A stretch of DNA of 64,000 bases from Azospirillum sp. TSO35-2 (GCF_003116095.1 NZ_LGRA01000013.1:125342-189341); one strand, 5' to 3'. Positions 42,156 through 52,800 are shown, counted from the first letter of the stretch. Notes: generated by a model from the sequence alone, not told the origin. Numbers and translations are program-made.

Positions 42156-43313
42156 ATGTCCAACCTAGTCCAGGCGCTGAACTCCGCGCGCGTGCGGGGG
42201 TGGCTGTATCAGGGGCTGTTCCTGGCCTGCGCCCTCGCCGTCGCGTGGTATCTGGTTTCCAACACCCTGACCAACCTCGCCAACCGCGGCGTCGCCACCG
42301 GCTTCGGCTTCCTGAACCGCGAGGCCGGCTTCGAGATCGGCGAGAGCTTCCTCGCCTACGCCGCCTCCGACACCTATCTGAAGGCGCTGGCGGTCGGGCT
42401 GCTGAACACGCTGGCGGTGTCGGCCGCCGCCGTGGTGCTGGCGTCGGTGCTGGGCGTGCTGATCGGCGTGGCGCGGCTGTCGTCGAACTGGATGGTCGGC
42501 CGCTTCGCCGCCGTCTATGTCGAGACCATCCGCAACGTGCCGCTGCTGCTGCAACTGGTGGTCTGGTACACCATCATGAACCGGCTGCCGAGCCCGCGCG
42601 AGGCGCTGGAGCCGCTGCCGCACGTCTTCCTCAGCAACCGCGGCATGAAGTTCCCGGTGCTGGCCGAGCATCCCGGCCATGGCTGGGCCCTGCTGGCGCT
42701 GATCGCCGGCATCGCCGCCGCGGTCGCCCTCGTCCGCTACGGCCGCCGTCACCGCGAAACCACCGGGAAGCCCTTCCCCACCGTGCCGCTGGCCATCGCC
42801 GCGGTCATTCTGCCGCCGGTCGCCGCGTTCATCGCCACCGGCGCGCCGCTGGCCTTCGACCTGCCGGTGCTGGCCGGCTTCAACTTCGAGGGCGGCGGCG
42901 CGGTGACGCCGGAGTTCACCGCGCTGCTGATCGGCCTGTCGGTCTACACCGCCGGCTTCATCGCCGAGATCGTGCGCTCCGGCATCCTCGCCGTGCCGCA
43001 GGGCCAGACCGAGGCCGGGCTGGCGCTCGGCCTGTCGCCGGTGCAGATCCTGCGGCTGGTCATCCTGCCGCAGGCGCTGCGGGTGATCGTGCCGCCGCTG
43101 ACCAGCCAATACCTGAACCTGACCAAGAACAGCTCGCTGGCCGTCGCCATCGGTTATCCGGATCTGGTCAGCGTCACCAACACTTCGGCCAACCAGACCG
43201 GCCAGGTGGTGGAGGCGGTGTCGATGATGATGGCGGTCTACCTCGTCATCAGCCTGTGCATCGCCGGCTTCATGAACTGGTACAACCGCCGAGTGGCCCT
43301 GGTGACGCGATGA
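42156..43313 (+). CDS. aapQ: AapQ, amino acid ABC transporter permease
   Basis: This 385-residue inner-membrane permease matches AapQ in length and features: a first helix followed by TLTNLANRGVATGFGFLNREAGFEIGE (the AapQ/BztB loop, in outline) and the EAA loop EIVRSGILAVPQGQTEAGLALGLSP. It makes half of the channel with AapM. CACGGAG precedes the ATG at 42156. Its stop overlaps the aapM start (ATGA at 43310-43313), indicating coupled translation. Confidence 0.95.
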   Translation: MSNLVQALNSARVRGWLYQGLFLACALAVAWYLVSNTLTNLANRGVATGFGFLNREAGFEIGESFLAYAASDTYLKALAVGLLNTLAVSAAAVVLASVLGVLIGVARLSSNWMVGRFAAVYVETIRNVPLLLQLVVWYTIMNRLPSPREALEPLPHVFLSNRGMKFPVLAEHPGHGWALLALIAGIAAAVALVRYGRRHRETTGKPFPTVPLAIAAVILPPVAAFIATGAPLAFDLPVLAGFNFEGGGAVTPEFTALLIGLSVYTAGFIAEIVRSGILAVPQGQTEAGLALGLSPVQILRLVILPQALRVIVPPLTSQYLNLTKNSSLAVAIGYPDLVSVTNTSANQTGQVVEAVSMMMAVYLVISLCIAGFMNWYNRRVALVTR

Positions 43314-44470
43314 GCAAGGACACCCCCACCACCCCGTCCACCCTTCCCGCCGCCGGCTGGGCCGCCTCCTATGAAGAGGAGCCGTCGCAGGCCTCGGCCC
43401 CGCCGCAGCCGAACGGCGTCACCGCGCTGAAGCCGTTCGGCTGGGCAAAGGACAACCTGTTCAACACGCCGCTGAACACGGCGCTGTCGGTGGCCTGCCT
43501 CGCCATCCTGTGGTTCGCGGTGCCGCCGATCGTCGGCTGGGTCCTGCTGAACGCCAGCTGGAGCGGCTCGTCGGAGGCGTGCCGCGAGGCGGCCGGCGCC
43601 TGCTGGTCGATCATCGTCGTCAAGCACCGGCTGATCTTCTTCGGCACCTACCCCTATGACGAGCAGTGGCGCCCGTTCCTGGCCTGCGCCCTGTTCGTGG
43701 CGATGCTGGGCGTCAGCGGCGTGCGCGCGCTGTGGCGGCCCTGGCTGGCCGGCGCCTGGGCGCTGGTGCTGGGCGCCATGGGCGTGCTGATGTGGGGCGG
43801 CGTCTTCGGCCTGACCTACGTCGCCAACGACAAGTGGGGCGGGCTGCCGATCACGCTGATGCTGTCGGTCTTCTCGATCACGCTGGCCTTCCCGCTGTCG
43901 ATCCTGCTGGCGCTGGGCCGCCAGTCCTCGCTGCCGGCCATCCGCAGCTTCTGCATCGGCTTCATCGAGCTGATGCGCGGCGTGCCGCTGGTCAGCGTGC
44001 TGTTCATGGCGTCGGTGATGTTCCCGCTGTTCCTGCCGGAAGGCGTCACGGTGGACAAGCTGCTGCGCGCGCTGGCCGGCCTGACCCTGTTCACCGCCGC
44101 CTATCTGGCCGAAGCCGTGCGCGGCGGCCTGCAGGCGATCCCGCGCGGCCAGTACGAGGCGGCCGACGCGCTCGGCCTGTCCTACTGGCAGAAGACGGCG
44201 CTGATCATCCTGCCGCAGGCGTTGCGCATCGTCATCCCGCCCATCGTCAACCAGTTCATCAGCTGCTTCAAGGACACCTCGCTGGTCACCATCGTCGGCC
44301 TGTACGACCTGCTGACCGCCGCGACGGTGGCGACGACCGACCCCGAATGGCGCCCCTACTTCGCCGAGGTCTATGTCTTCGCCGGCCTGATGTTCTGGAT
44401 CTTCTGCTTCAGCATGTCGCGCTACAGCCAGTGGCTGGAGCGTCTGGCCAACCGCTACACCCGCCGCTGA
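43310..44470 (+). CDS. aapM: AapM, amino acid ABC transporter permease
   Basis: This 386-residue permease begins with a Pro/Ser/Thr-rich cytoplasmic tail. The AapM/BztC-type membrane domain follows: [27 protein letters not shown] (in outline), a hallmark of the AapM periplasmic loop. The EAA loop [26 protein letters not shown] contacts the ATPase. With AapQ it forms the translocation pore for polar L-amino acids. It is coupled to aapQ by a 4-bp overlap and followed by aapP after 20 bp. Confidence 0.95.
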   Translation: MSKDTPTTPSTLPAAGWAASYEEEPSQASAPPQPNGVTALKPFGWAKDNLFNTPLNTALSVACLAILWFAVPPIVGWVLLNASWSGSSEACREAAGACWSIIVVKHRLIFFGTYPYDEQWRPFLACALFVAMLGVSGVRALWRPWLAGAWALVLGAMGVLMWGGVFGLTYVANDKWGGLPITLMLSVFSITLAFPLSILLALGRQSSLPAIRSFCIGFIELMRGVPLVSVLFMASVMFPLFLPEGVTVDKLLRALAGLTLFTAAYLAEAVRGGLQAIPRGQYEAADALGLSYWQKTALIILPQALRIVIPPIVNQFISCFKDTSLVTIVGLYDLLTAATVATTDPEWRPYFAEVYVFAGLMFWIFCFSMSRYSQWLERLANRYTRR

Positions 44471-44490
44471 CCGGCTTTTGGAGACGAGAC

Positions 44491-45234
44491 ATGACCGAGA
44501 ACGCCATCATCGAACTCCGCAAGGTCGGCAAGTGGTACAACAGCTACCACGCGCTGCGCGACGTCAGCCTGACCATCGGCAAGGGCGAGAAGGTCGTCGT
44601 CTGCGGCCCGTCGGGCTCGGGCAAGTCGACGATGATCCGCTGCATCAACCGGCTGGAGGCGCACCAGACCGGCCACATCATCGTCGACGGCACCGAGTTG
44701 ACCGACGACGTCAAGTCGGTGGAGAAAATCCGCCGCAAGGTCGGCATGGTCTTCCAGAACTTCAACCTGTTCCCGCACCTGACCGTGCTGCAGAACCTGA
44801 CGCTGGCGCCGATCTGGGTGCGCGGCATGGCGAAGTCCGAGATCGAGGAGATCGCCATGATGTACCTGAAGCGGGTGCGCATCCCCGACCAGGCGCACAA
44901 GTTCCCCGGCCAGTTGTCCGGCGGCCAGCAGCAGCGCGTCGCCATCGCCCGCGCGCTGTGCATGCGGCCGGAGATCATGCTGTTCGACGAGCCGACCTCG
45001 GCGCTCGACCCCGAAATGGTCAAGGAGGTGCTGGACGTCATGATCGAGCTGGCGGGCGAAGGCATGACCATGGTCTGCGTCACCCATGAAATGGGCTTCG
45101 CCCGGCAGGTCGCCGACTCTATTGTCTTCATGGCCGAAGGCTCGATCATCGAGAGCGGGTCGCCGGCCGACTTCTTCGAGAACCCGAAAAGCGAGCGCAC
45201 CCGCCAGTTCCTCGGCCAGATTCTGGAGCATTGA
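44491..45234 (+). CDS. aapP: AapP, amino acid ABC transporter ATPase
   Basis: This 247-residue ATPase has Walker [11 protein letters not shown]-loop [12 protein letters not shown], signature [15 protein letters not shown], Walker [16 protein letters not shown] and switch histidine VTHEMGFAR. The amino-acid-type sequence matches AapP/GlnQ. It drives import through AapQM. GGAGACGAGAC precedes the ATG at 44491. The response-regulator gene begins 31 bp after its stop on the same strand. Confidence 0.96.
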   Translation: MTENAIIELRKVGKWYNSYHALRDVSLTIGKGEKVVVCGPSGSGKSTMIRCINRLEAHQTGHIIVDGTELTDDVKSVEKIRRKVGMVFQNFNLFPHLTVLQNLTLAPIWVRGMAKSEIEEIAMMYLKRVRIPDQAHKFPGQLSGGQQQRVAIARALCMRPEIMLFDEPTSALDPEMVKEVLDVMIELAGEGMTMVCVTHEMGFARQVADSIVFMAEGSIIESGSPADFFENPKSERTRQFLGQILEH

Positions 45235-45265
45235 GGACAGGGCGGGCGGCGACAGGCAGAAGCGG

Positions 45266-45982
45266 ATGGGGGTCATGCCGGCGACCATTGCGATCACCGA
45301 CGACGACGCGGTGACGCGCGAAACGCTGAAGTCCTATCTGGCGGACGAGGGCTTCGCCGTGCTGGCGGCCCGCAGCGCCGAGGAGCTGAAGGAGCTGCTG
45401 GCGACCACCGCGGTCGATCTGGTGCTGCTCGACATCCGGCTGCCGCGCCAGGACGGGCTGACCCTGACCCGCGAGCTGCGGGCGGCGTCGGAGATCGGCA
45501 TCATCCTGGTCAGCAGCCGGGCGGAGAAGCTCGACCGCATCGTCGGGCTGGAGATGGGGGCGGACGACTACATCGCCAAGCCGTTCGAGCCGCGGGAGAT
45601 CCTGGCGCGGGTGCGCAACCTGCTGCGCCGGCTGAAGGCGCCGGGCGACCAGCGCGACGACCGGCGGCGGCTGTTCGCCGGCTGGACGCTGTGGCTCGAC
45701 CGCATGCGGCTGACCGACCCGCAAGGCCAGCCGGTGCGGCTGACCGGCGCCGAGTTCGAGCTGCTGTCGACCTTCGTCTGCAACCCTGGCCGGGTGATGA
45801 ACCGCGACTATCTGCTGACGGCGACGACGCGGCGCAAGTCCGACGCCACCGACCGCACCATCGACAGCCTGGTCCGCCGCCTGCGCCGCCTGATCGAAAG
45901 CGATCCCGCCGACCCGCGGCTGATCGTGACCGTGCACGGCACCGGCTATCTGTTCGCCGGCGACGTGGCGCAGGACGGCTGA
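45266..45982 (+). CDS. orphan OmpR-family response regulator
   Basis: This 238-residue regulator has a receiver domain with the acidic pocket ITDDDAVTRE, the phosphoacceptor Asp56 in LLDIRLPRQDG, and Lys in ADDYIAKPFEPREI. A winged-helix output domain follows (VRLTGAEFELLSTFVCNPGRVMNRDYLL, then DRTIDSLVRRLRRLIE and VHGTGYLF). TorR-like features are present. No histidine kinase is adjacent, so its partner is elsewhere. It is only 31 bp from aapP and may be co-transcribed with the amino acid transporter, which would suggest a link to nitrogen or amino acid sensing. The ATG at 45266 and one at 45275 are both possible starts. Confidence 0.92.
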   Translation: MGVMPATIAITDDDAVTRETLKSYLADEGFAVLAARSAEELKELLATTAVDLVLLDIRLPRQDGLTLTRELRAASEIGIILVSSRAEKLDRIVGLEMGADDYIAKPFEPREILARVRNLLRRLKAPGDQRDDRRRLFAGWTLWLDRMRLTDPQGQPVRLTGAEFELLSTFVCNPGRVMNRDYLLTATTRRKSDATDRTIDSLVRRLRRLIESDPADPRLIVTVHGTGYLFAGDVAQDG

Positions 45983-46391
45983 GCCTTACCGGACAACCCC
46001 GAAATCGAGTACCCCGAGCAAACTCCCCCGCCGCAGCCATCACGCGGCGGCCACGCGCTCGGCAACCTGGCCACGGAAGCGGTGAACAACGTGTCACCCG
46101 CTGCCGTGGCCCTATTTTTGTGCATTCATCGCGGCAGGCCGCCGCTTTTCAAGTCATGTCGTCACTCGTGGTTGCTGCTTTTCTTTTCCGTTGCGACCGG
46201 GGCGAAGTCATGCTCCGGCCCCGGCGGCAGAAAATCTGGTGAATTTTTGGTCTCGACCGCTCGTCTTGTCCCAAATGCGAACGAAATGACACGAGCTGTT
46301 CACACAGCGACGCTAAGCCGTTCAAAGAGCCGAGCGATGATGACCGTGTTGCAATCCGTGAAACCGTGTTCTGGCGGCGGGGGGTTTGGGC
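45983..46391. other. 409-bp intergenic region before the second chemoreceptor
   Basis: No convincing gene is present. The region is AT-richer than average around 46160-46340 and probably contains the chemoreceptor promoter, but no clear sigma-70 or sigma-28 consensus was found. Open frames here have atypical composition (many Phe, Ser and Cys) and lack ribosome-binding sites. No RNA gene was recognised. Confidence 0.5.
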
Positions 46392-48638
46392 ATGAGGGCA
46401 GTCGCGACGATGGTGAAGGCACGGGCGGCAAGGGCACGGGTCGATGAGTCCGGGGCCCGCTTCCGCTTCTGGACCCTGCGGCGGGCGATGGTGTCGGTCG
46501 TCGGCGTGCTGGTGGCGGCGCTGATCGCCAGCCAGGCCTGGGTGTCGCAACGCTACACCGACTTCGCGGTGGCGACCTTCAACAGCAGCAGCGCCGCGAC
46601 GCTCAGCGTGCTGGTCAACGACCGCATCCGCAAGAACTACACGGAATGGCTGCAAGGCCACGCCAACGAATGGAGCCGCGACGGCTTCCTGGTCGACAGC
46701 GTGTCGCAGAAGGATTTCGCCAAGGCGACGCTGGCGCTGAAGAACATCCACGCCCGCCCGGTCGTCGTCGACCGCGAGGTCAAGCTGGTGTCGGTCGCGG
46801 TGTTCGACGCCGACATGAACCGCGTCGCCGCCACCGGCGGCACCGACCAGGACACCGTCGCCACCGTCGCCCCGCTGTTCGAGGCGCTGAAGGCGCGCGA
46901 GCTGGCCGACAAGCGCCGCCCCGCCGGCCTGCTGTGGCGGGACGCGCAGGGACGGCCGCTCCACAGCATGATCATGCCGATCGGCGGCTTCCGCGTGCTG
47001 GGTTTCCTGGAGGTGGTGACCGACCCGCTGCCGGCGCTGTCCAGCCTGGGCGCGGTGCTCGACGCCGACATCCGCTTCAAGGACGCCAAGGGCGAGCTGC
47101 TGTACGAGAGCAAGGGCGGCGCGCCGTCGCAGCACGCCACCCTGTCGAACACCAGCGTCGCCATCGGCGGCGACGGCGGGCTGCCCTGGGCGACCGCCGA
47201 GATATCGCGCGACATCGCCGATTTCGTCGGCGCCACCGAGGCGTTACGCAACGACGCGCTGACGATGGTCGGCGCCTTCGCCCTGGCCGTCGCCATCGCC
47301 GCGGCGCTGCTGCTGCGCGTCGCCGTCTTCGCCAGCCTGCGCAAGTTCGCCCGCGCCATGGAGCAGATCGCCGCCGGCGACCTGTCGATCGAGGTCCCCC
47401 GCACCGGCCGCGACGAGCTGGCGGTGATGGCGGCCGCCCTGCGCCGGCTGCGCGGCAGCGTCGAGCAGGTGCTGCTGATGAAGCGCATGGTCGATTCCAG
47501 CCCGGTGCCGACGGCGCTGCTGCGCACCGGCGGGCCAACCGGAGACGGACAGGTCGGCTTCGTCAACCCGGCGGCGCGCCGCTTCTGCGAGGCGCACGGC
47601 ATCGACCCGGCCAGCCCCGACCTGCTGGCCCAGGGGCCCGGCTTCACCGCCGACTGCACCGATCCCACCCGCCCGCCGATCCCGCGCCGCACCCTGACCG
47701 TCGACGAGACGACGGTGGAGGCCCATGTCGACACCGTGTTCGACGACCAGGGCAACGTGCTGGGCAAGACGCTGTCCTGGACCGACGTCACCGATCAGGT
47801 GCGCTCGGCCGCGCTGGCCCGCCAGTTGATGGAGGACGTGCATCAGGTGGCGTCGGGCGTGGCGCTGCAATCGGGCCAGTTGCGGACGCTGGCCGACACG
47901 CTACGCCAGCAGTCGGCCAGCACCATCGACAGCACGGTCAGCGCCGGCAGCTTCGTCGCCGAGAGCAACCGCAACGCCGCCACATGCAACGGCAGCGCCG
48001 TGACGCTGATGGACACCATCGGCACCGTCGCCAGCCTGGCGAACGAGGCCGCCGGCGTGGTCGGCGCCACCATCGGCGAGCTGGGCGCCGCCCGCGGCGT
48101 GGTCGGCCAGCTGGGCGAGAACACCGACCAGATCCGCCGGATCGTCGACGTCATCACCGGCATCGCCCACCAGACCAAGCTGCTGGCGCTGAACGCCACC
48201 ATCGAGGCGGCGGTGGCCGGCGAGGCCGGCAAGGGCTTCGCCGTCGTCGCCGCCGAGGTGAAGAAGCTGGCGGAGGAGACCGCCAACGCCACCGTGCAGA
48301 TCGCCACCTCGGTCAGCGCCATCAACGGCAGCATCCAGAACACGGTGGACAGCTTCACCCGCCTGTCCTCCTCGGTCGAGCGGATCAACACGGTGCAGGA
48401 CCTGATCGGCGACGCGGTGGCGCGGCAGACCGAATCCTCCACCGACATTCGCAACCGCGTCGGCGAGATCGCCGCGACCTCCGGCGAGGTGGCGGCGCTG
48501 ATCGACGGGGTCAGCGCCCAGGCCGCGCGCACCGGCGACATCGCCGGCACCCTGACCGAGACGGCGAACACGCTGGCCGAGGAAGCGGGATCGCTGCATA
48601 GTCTGCTCAACACGCTGCGCGCCCAGCAGGCGGCCTGA
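46392..48638 (+). CDS. methyl-accepting chemotaxis protein with large sensor and PAS-like segment
   Basis: This 748-residue chemoreceptor has a membrane helix at about 30-52, a periplasmic region of about 235 residues ([54 protein letters not shown]), and a second helix near 289-312. A HAMP domain follows ([30 protein letters not shown] in outline). A cytoplasmic PAS-like segment lies near 370-470 ([17 protein letters not shown], then [12 protein letters not shown]). The signalling domain carries the tip [19 protein letters not shown] near residue 590; the usual QTNLLALNA is QTKLLALNA here. The ATG at 46392 follows an in-frame TTG by two codons. It is directly upstream of a lone binding-protein gene, 42 bp away. 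Confidence 0.93.
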   Translation: MRAVATMVKARAARARVDESGARFRFWTLRRAMVSVVGVLVAALIASQAWVSQRYTDFAVATFNSSSAATLSVLVNDRIRKNYTEWLQGHANEWSRDGFLVDSVSQKDFAKATLALKNIHARPVVVDREVKLVSVAVFDADMNRVAATGGTDQDTVATVAPLFEALKARELADKRRPAGLLWRDAQGRPLHSMIMPIGGFRVLGFLEVVTDPLPALSSLGAVLDADIRFKDAKGELLYESKGGAPSQHATLSNTSVAIGGDGGLPWATAEISRDIADFVGATEALRNDALTMVGAFALAVAIAAALLLRVAVFASLRKFARAMEQIAAGDLSIEVPRTGRDELAVMAAALRRLRGSVEQVLLMKRMVDSSPVPTALLRTGGPTGDGQVGFVNPAARRFCEAHGIDPASPDLLAQGPGFTADCTDPTRPPIPRRTLTVDETTVEAHVDTVFDDQGNVLGKTLSWTDVTDQVRSAALARQLMEDVHQVASGVALQSGQLRTLADTLRQQSASTIDSTVSAGSFVAESNRNAATCNGSAVTLMDTIGTVASLANEAAGVVGATIGELGAARGVVGQLGENTDQIRRIVDVITGIAHQTKLLALNATIEAAVAGEAGKGFAVVAAEVKKLAEETANATVQIATSVSAINGSIQNTVDSFTRLSSSVERINTVQDLIGDAVARQTESSTDIRNRVGEIAATSGEVAALIDGVSAQAARTGDIAGTLTETANTLAEEAGSLHSLLNTLRAQQAA

Positions 48639-48680
48639 TCCCGGGGCCGCGCGCGCCGCGTCCGGTGGGGTGGAGCGGCG

Positions 48681-49718
48681 GTGGCGATGGGGTTCGGCGC
48701 GTGGATGGTGATGGGCCTCGCCGTTTTGGCGGGGCTGGCGACCTCCGTGGTCCCGGCCCGGGCGGCCGACGGTGAGACGCTGGAGCGCATCCACAACCGC
48801 GGCGTCCTGGTCTGCGGGCTGCGCAGCGGGGTCAGCGGCATCTCCTTCACCGACCCGCAGGGCCATCTCGACGGCTTCCTGGTCGATGTCTGCCGCGCCT
48901 TCGCCGCCGCAACGCTGGGCAGCGCCCAGGCGATCCGCGTCGTCCGCCTGCCCGACAAGCCGCAGGAGTTCGAGGCGGTGGAGAAGCACGAGGTCGACGT
49001 GGCGCTGACCACCACGACCTGGACCTTCAGCCGCGACCTGTCCTTCGACGTCGAATTCCTGCTGCCGCTGCTCTACGACGGCCAGGGCTTCGCCATCCTC
49101 AGCGACGGCCCGCCGCCGCCGCTCGACCGGCTGGGGCCGCAGACGGTCTGCGTCAAGTCGCCGACCACCACCGTCCGCAATCTGGAGGACCATATCCGGC
49201 AGGCCGACCGGCCCTGGACCATCCGCACCTTCAAGACCTTCGACGAGGCGCTGCAGGCGTTCCTGGCCCATGAATGCGGGCTGCTGACCACCGACCGCAC
49301 CGTGCTGGTGACCTCGCTGGCCGGCTACCGCGAGGCGGTGGGCATCCACATCTACCCCGACGTGATCTCGCGCGAACCGCTGACGCCCTACATCGCGCGC
49401 GGCGACCGCAACTGGTACGACGTCACCCGCTGGATCCTCCACGCCATCATCCTGGCCGACGCCAAGGGCGTCACCGCCGCCGACGTGCAGGCCGGCCGCA
49501 TCCCCGACGACCCGGAACTCGACCGCATGCTGGGCCATGCCGGCAACGCCGCCCGCAACTTGGGCCTGCCCGACGACTGGGCCCTGCAGGTCCTGGCACA
49601 GGTCGGGAACTACGGCGAGATCTTCGACCGCAACCTGGGCAAGCCCTACGGGATGGAGCGCGGGCTGAACCAGCCCTGGACCCGCGGCGGCATGCTGTAC
49701 GCCCCGCTCTTCCGCTGA
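48681..49718 (+). CDS. family 3 solute-binding protein, AapJ-like, without a transporter
   Basis: This 345-residue protein has a signal peptide (about residues 1-28, ending ARAAD) and a family 3 amino-acid-binding fold similar to AapJ. NRGVLVCGLRSGVSGISFTDPQG, GFLVDVCRAFAAATLG, ALTTTTWTFSRDLSFDVEF and the C-terminal RGGMLYAPLFR are parallel to AapJ. No permease or ATPase genes follow; the next gene is convergent. It is immediately downstream of a chemoreceptor, so it may bind a ligand for chemotaxis or feed the Aap permease. A GTG at 48681 (GGAG at good spacing) and an ATG at 48687 are both possible starts. Confidence 0.9.
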   Translation: MAMGFGAWMVMGLAVLAGLATSVVPARAADGETLERIHNRGVLVCGLRSGVSGISFTDPQGHLDGFLVDVCRAFAAATLGSAQAIRVVRLPDKPQEFEAVEKHEVDVALTTTTWTFSRDLSFDVEFLLPLLYDGQGFAILSDGPPPPLDRLGPQTVCVKSPTTTVRNLEDHIRQADRPWTIRTFKTFDEALQAFLAHECGLLTTDRTVLVTSLAGYREAVGIHIYPDVISREPLTPYIARGDRNWYDVTRWILHAIILADAKGVTAADVQAGRIPDDPELDRMLGHAGNAARNLGLPDDWALQVLAQVGNYGEIFDRNLGKPYGMERGLNQPWTRGGMLYAPLFR

Positions 49719-49740
49719 AAACGTTCCGCTGAAACGACGA

Positions 49741-49766
49741 AGCCCTCTCCCCGGGGGGAGAGGGCT
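49741..49766. terminator. bidirectional terminator between the binding protein and phosphohexomutase genes
   Basis: AGCCCTCTCCCC (49741-49752) pairs perfectly with GGGGAGAGGGCT (49755-49766), an exceptionally stable stem with a minimal loop, between two convergent genes. Confidence 0.75.
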
Positions 49767-49794
49767 CGTTGTCACACCGGACCGGGGACCGCGC

Positions 49795-51198
49795 TCAGTG
49801 CGCCGAACCGCCGCCCTCGAAGGACGGCGCCGGCAGGCCGGACGCCACCAGCTGGTCGATCAGGGCGGTCTTCAGCCGCTCCAGACCCTCCTGGCTGTAG
49901 GACTCGGCGCGGGCGACCAGCACGTCCTGGGTGTTGGACGCGCGCAGCAGCCACCAGCCGTCGTCGGTCGTCACCCGGACGCCGTCGATGTCGTTGACCT
50001 TGGCGCCCGACGCCTTGACCCGCGCCTTCACCTCGTCGACGACGGCGAACTTGCGCTCCTCGTCGATCTGGAAGCGGGTCTCCGGGGTGTTGACCATGTC
50101 GGGCAGGCCGTCGCGCAGGGCGGCCAGCGTGGTGTTCAGCTTGCTGACCAGCCCGACCAGCCGCACGCCGCAATAGAGCGCGTCGTCGAAGCCGTACCAC
50201 TTGTCGGCGAAGAAGATGTGGCCCGACATCTCGCCGGCCAGCGGCGACCCGGTCTCCGCCATCTTGGCCTTCAGCAGCGAGTGGCCGGTCTTCCACATCA
50301 GCGGAACGCCCCCATGCTTGGCGATCTCGTCGAACAGGGCCTGGCTGGCCTTGACGTCGGCGATGATGGTGGCGCCCGGATGGCTCTTCAGCACGTCGGC
50401 GGCGTAGAGCGCGACGAGCTGGTCGCCCCACACCACGCGGCCCTTGTGGTCGATGGCGCCGATGCGGTCGCCGTCACCGTCGAAGCCGATGCCGATGTCG
50501 CAGCCATGCTCCGCCACCGCCTTCTTCAGGTCGATCAGGTTCTTCTCGACCGTCGGATCGGGGTGGTGGTTCGGGAAGTTGCCATCGATGTCATCGAACA
50601 GCAGGATGTGCTTGCCCGGCAGCTTGGCGGTCAGGCGGCGCAGGATCTCGCCCGACGCGCCGTTGCCGGCGTCCCAGGCGATCGTCAGGTCGCGGGTGCC
50701 GTCATAGTCCTTCAGCAGGCGGGCGACATACTCGTCCTGGACGTCGATCTTCTCCGACGAGCCCTGGCCCTGCTCCCAGTCGGCCTTGGCCGCCATGGTG
50801 CCGAGGTCGAGGATCTGCTGGCCATAGACCGGGCCCTTGCCCAGCATCATCTTGATGCCGTTGTAGTCCGGCGGGTTGTGCGAGCCGGTGATCATGATGC
50901 CGGCCGCCGCCTCGCGGTCGCGGGTGGCGAAATACAGCATCGGCGTGGGGCCGAGCCCGATGCGCAGGACATGCAGGCCGGTGGAGACCAGACCCTCGAC
51001 CAGCGCTTCCTCCAGATCCGGCGAGGACAGACGGCCGTCGTAGCCGACGCAGACCGTCTTGCCGCCCTTGCGCACCACGACGGTGCCGAAGGAACGGCCG
51101 ACCGCGCGGGCGTCGGCGGGGGTCAGCGTCGTGCCGACGATGCCGCGGATGTCGTACTCGCGCAGCACCGTGGGGTGGAAGGTATGGGCTTCGCTCAT
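49795..51198 (-). CDS. phosphomannomutase/phosphoglucomutase (AlgC type)
   Basis: This 467-residue alpha-D-phosphohexomutase has the REYDIRG N-terminus and the phosphoserine Ser106 in [12 protein letters not shown]. The metal loop is [10 protein letters not shown], the sugar-binding loop is GEMSGHIFF, and the C-terminal phosphate-binding loop is [15 protein letters not shown]. It interconverts glucose-6-P/glucose-1-P and mannose-6-P/mannose-1-P. The product glucose-1-P is the substrate of GalU, encoded two genes upstream. The ATG at 51196-51198 has AGAGGA upstream; a GTG eight codons earlier lacks a ribosome-binding site. It is the last gene of galU-ugd-phosphohexomutase, 37 bp after ugd. Confidence 0.94.
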   Translation of the reverse strand: MSEAHTFHPTVLREYDIRGIVGTTLTPADARAVGRSFGTVVVRKGGKTVCVGYDGRLSSPDLEEALVEGLVSTGLHVLRIGLGPTPMLYFATRDREAAAGIMITGSHNPPDYNGIKMMLGKGPVYGQQILDLGTMAAKADWEQGQGSSEKIDVQDEYVARLLKDYDGTRDLTIAWDAGNGASGEILRRLTAKLPGKHILLFDDIDGNFPNHHPDPTVEKNLIDLKKAVAEHGCDIGIGFDGDGDRIGAIDHKGRVVWGDQLVALYAADVLKSHPGATIIADVKASQALFDEIAKHGGVPLMWKTGHSLLKAKMAETGSPLAGEMSGHIFFADKWYGFDDALYCGVRLVGLVSKLNTTLAALRDGLPDMVNTPETRFQIDEERKFAVVDEVKARVKASGAKVNDIDGVRVTTDDGWWLLRASNTQDVLVARAESYSQEGLERLKTALIDQLVASGLPAPSFEGGGSAH

Positions 51199-51235
51199 CG
51201 TCTTGTTCGTCCTCTGTTGCACGCCGTCTCAGACC

Positions 51236-52600
51236 TCAGCCACGGTCTGTGTCGCCGGACGGCGTCGTCGGCCGGCCATCGGGGTTGGCGGCCGGCGTCG
51301 GCCGACCGATGGAACTGTAGGTGAATCCGGCCTTTGCCATGTCCTCGGGGTTGTAGATGTTGCGCAGGTCGACCATCACCGGCCGCTTGAGCATCGTCTT
51401 CACCCGACGCAGGTCGAGGGCGCGGAACTCGTTCCACTCCGTCAGGATAGCGACGCAGTCGGCGCCCTCCAAGGTGCCATAGACGTCCTTGGACCATTCC
51501 ACGCCGGGAAGCAGCTTTTCGGCCTCGTGCATCGCCGCCGGGTCGAAGGCGCGCACCGTGGCGCCGGCCGCCTGCAGGGCGGGAACGATGTCCAGCGACG
51601 GGCTGTCGCGCATGTCGTCGGTGTTCGGCTTGAAGGCGACGCCCAGCACGGCGACGATCTTGCCGTCCACCGTTCCGCCGCAGGCGGCGATGATGCGCTC
51701 CGCCATCTGCTTCTTGCGCTTGTCGTTGATGTCCACCACCGTCTCGATGATGCGCAGCGGGCTGCCGACCTGCTGGGCGGTGCGGACCAGCGCCAGCGTG
51801 TCCTTCGGGAAGCAGGACCCGCCATAGCCGGGGCCGGGGTGCAGGAACTTGCGGCCGATGCGGCCGTCCAGCCCGATGCCGCGCGCCACGTCGTGGACGT
51901 TGGCGCCGACCTTCTCGCACAGGTCGGCGATCTCGTTGATGAAGGTGATCTTGGCGGCCAGGAAGGTGTTGGCGGCGTATTTCGTCAGCTCCGCCGTCTC
52001 CAGCGAGGTGATGACGATCGGCGTCTCGATCAGGTAGAGCGGCCGGTACAGCCGGCGCATCACATCGCCCGCGCGGTCCGAGGTGGCGCCGATGACGACG
52101 CGGTCGGGCCGCATGAAGTCGCCGATGGCCGAGCCTTCGCGCAGGAATTCCGGGTTGGAGGCGACGTCGAACTCGGCGTCGGGCCGCACGCGGCGGATGA
52201 TCGCCTCGACCTCGCGGCCGGTGCCGACCGGGACGGTCGATTTGGTGACGACCACGGTGTAGTGGTCGAGATGCTGGGCGATCTCTTCCGCCGCGCCATA
52301 GACGTAGGACAGGTCGGCGTGGCCGTCGCCGCGGCGCGACGGGGTGCCCACCGCGATGAACACGGCGTCGACGCCCTGCATCGCTTCCCGCAGGTCCATG
52401 GTGAAGGACAGCCGGCCGGCGGCGACGTTGCGGGCGACCAGATCGTCGAGGCCGGGTTCATAGATCGGAATCTCGCCGCGCTTCAGCCGCTCGATCTTGC
52501 CGGCGTCCTTGTCGACGCACGTGACGTGCACGCCAAATTCCGAAAAGCAGGCGCCGGAGACCAGGCCGACATAGCCCGTGCCGATCATCGCTATGCGCAT
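51236..52600 (-). CDS. ugd: UDP-glucose 6-dehydrogenase
   Basis: This 454-residue NAD-dependent enzyme oxidises UDP-glucose to UDP-glucuronate for acidic exopolysaccharide or LPS. It has the Rossmann motif MIGTGYVGLVSGACF, VGTPSRRGDG and STVPVGTGREVE. The middle domain carries NPEFLREGSAIGDF and the catalytic Cys in PGPGYGGSCFPKDT, and the C-terminal domain starts VLGVAFKPNTDDMRDSP. The final 25 residues are a Pro/Thr/Gly-rich tail not seen in minimal enzymes. It lies between galU and the phosphohexomutase gene. The galU gene is separated by 200 bp containing a hairpin, so ugd may have its own promoter. Confidence 0.97.
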   Translation of the reverse strand: MRIAMIGTGYVGLVSGACFSEFGVHVTCVDKDAGKIERLKRGEIPIYEPGLDDLVARNVAAGRLSFTMDLREAMQGVDAVFIAVGTPSRRGDGHADLSYVYGAAEEIAQHLDHYTVVVTKSTVPVGTGREVEAIIRRVRPDAEFDVASNPEFLREGSAIGDFMRPDRVVIGATSDRAGDVMRRLYRPLYLIETPIVITSLETAELTKYAANTFLAAKITFINEIADLCEKVGANVHDVARGIGLDGRIGRKFLHPGPGYGGSCFPKDTLALVRTAQQVGSPLRIIETVVDINDKRKKQMAERIIAACGGTVDGKIVAVLGVAFKPNTDDMRDSPSLDIVPALQAAGATVRAFDPAAMHEAEKLLPGVEWSKDVYGTLEGADCVAILTEWNEFRALDLRRVKTMLKRPVMVDLRNIYNPEDMAKAGFTYSSIGRPTPAANPDGRPTTPSGDTDRG

Positions 52601-52739
52601 CGTGTCCCCCTCATGTCCTTTGAATTAAGGAATCCCGTATCACTCGTGGGCGCCCTGCCGGGCTTTCCTCGGGCCGGCCTGTTTCTTGCGGCCGGCTCAT
52701 TCGTTGGTTGGCCGAATTGGCGTCGGCACAAACGCACGC

Positions 52740-52774
52740 GCCCGCCGCCGTCCGGTTCAGGGGACGGGGCGGGC
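52740..52774 (-). terminator. candidate terminator downstream of galU
   Basis: GCCCGCCGCCGTCC (52740-52753) pairs with GGACGGGGCGGGC (52762-52774) with a small internal mismatch. It lies just after the galU stop on the minus strand and before ugd. It may end or attenuate the galU transcript. Confidence 0.5.
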
Positions 52775-52800
52775 ACGGCATCACGCATGCTGCCCGTCGG

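Noticed and set aside
46082..46447. 121-codon frame before the second chemoreceptor
   Set aside because: It has atypical composition, no ribosome-binding site and overlaps the chemoreceptor start.
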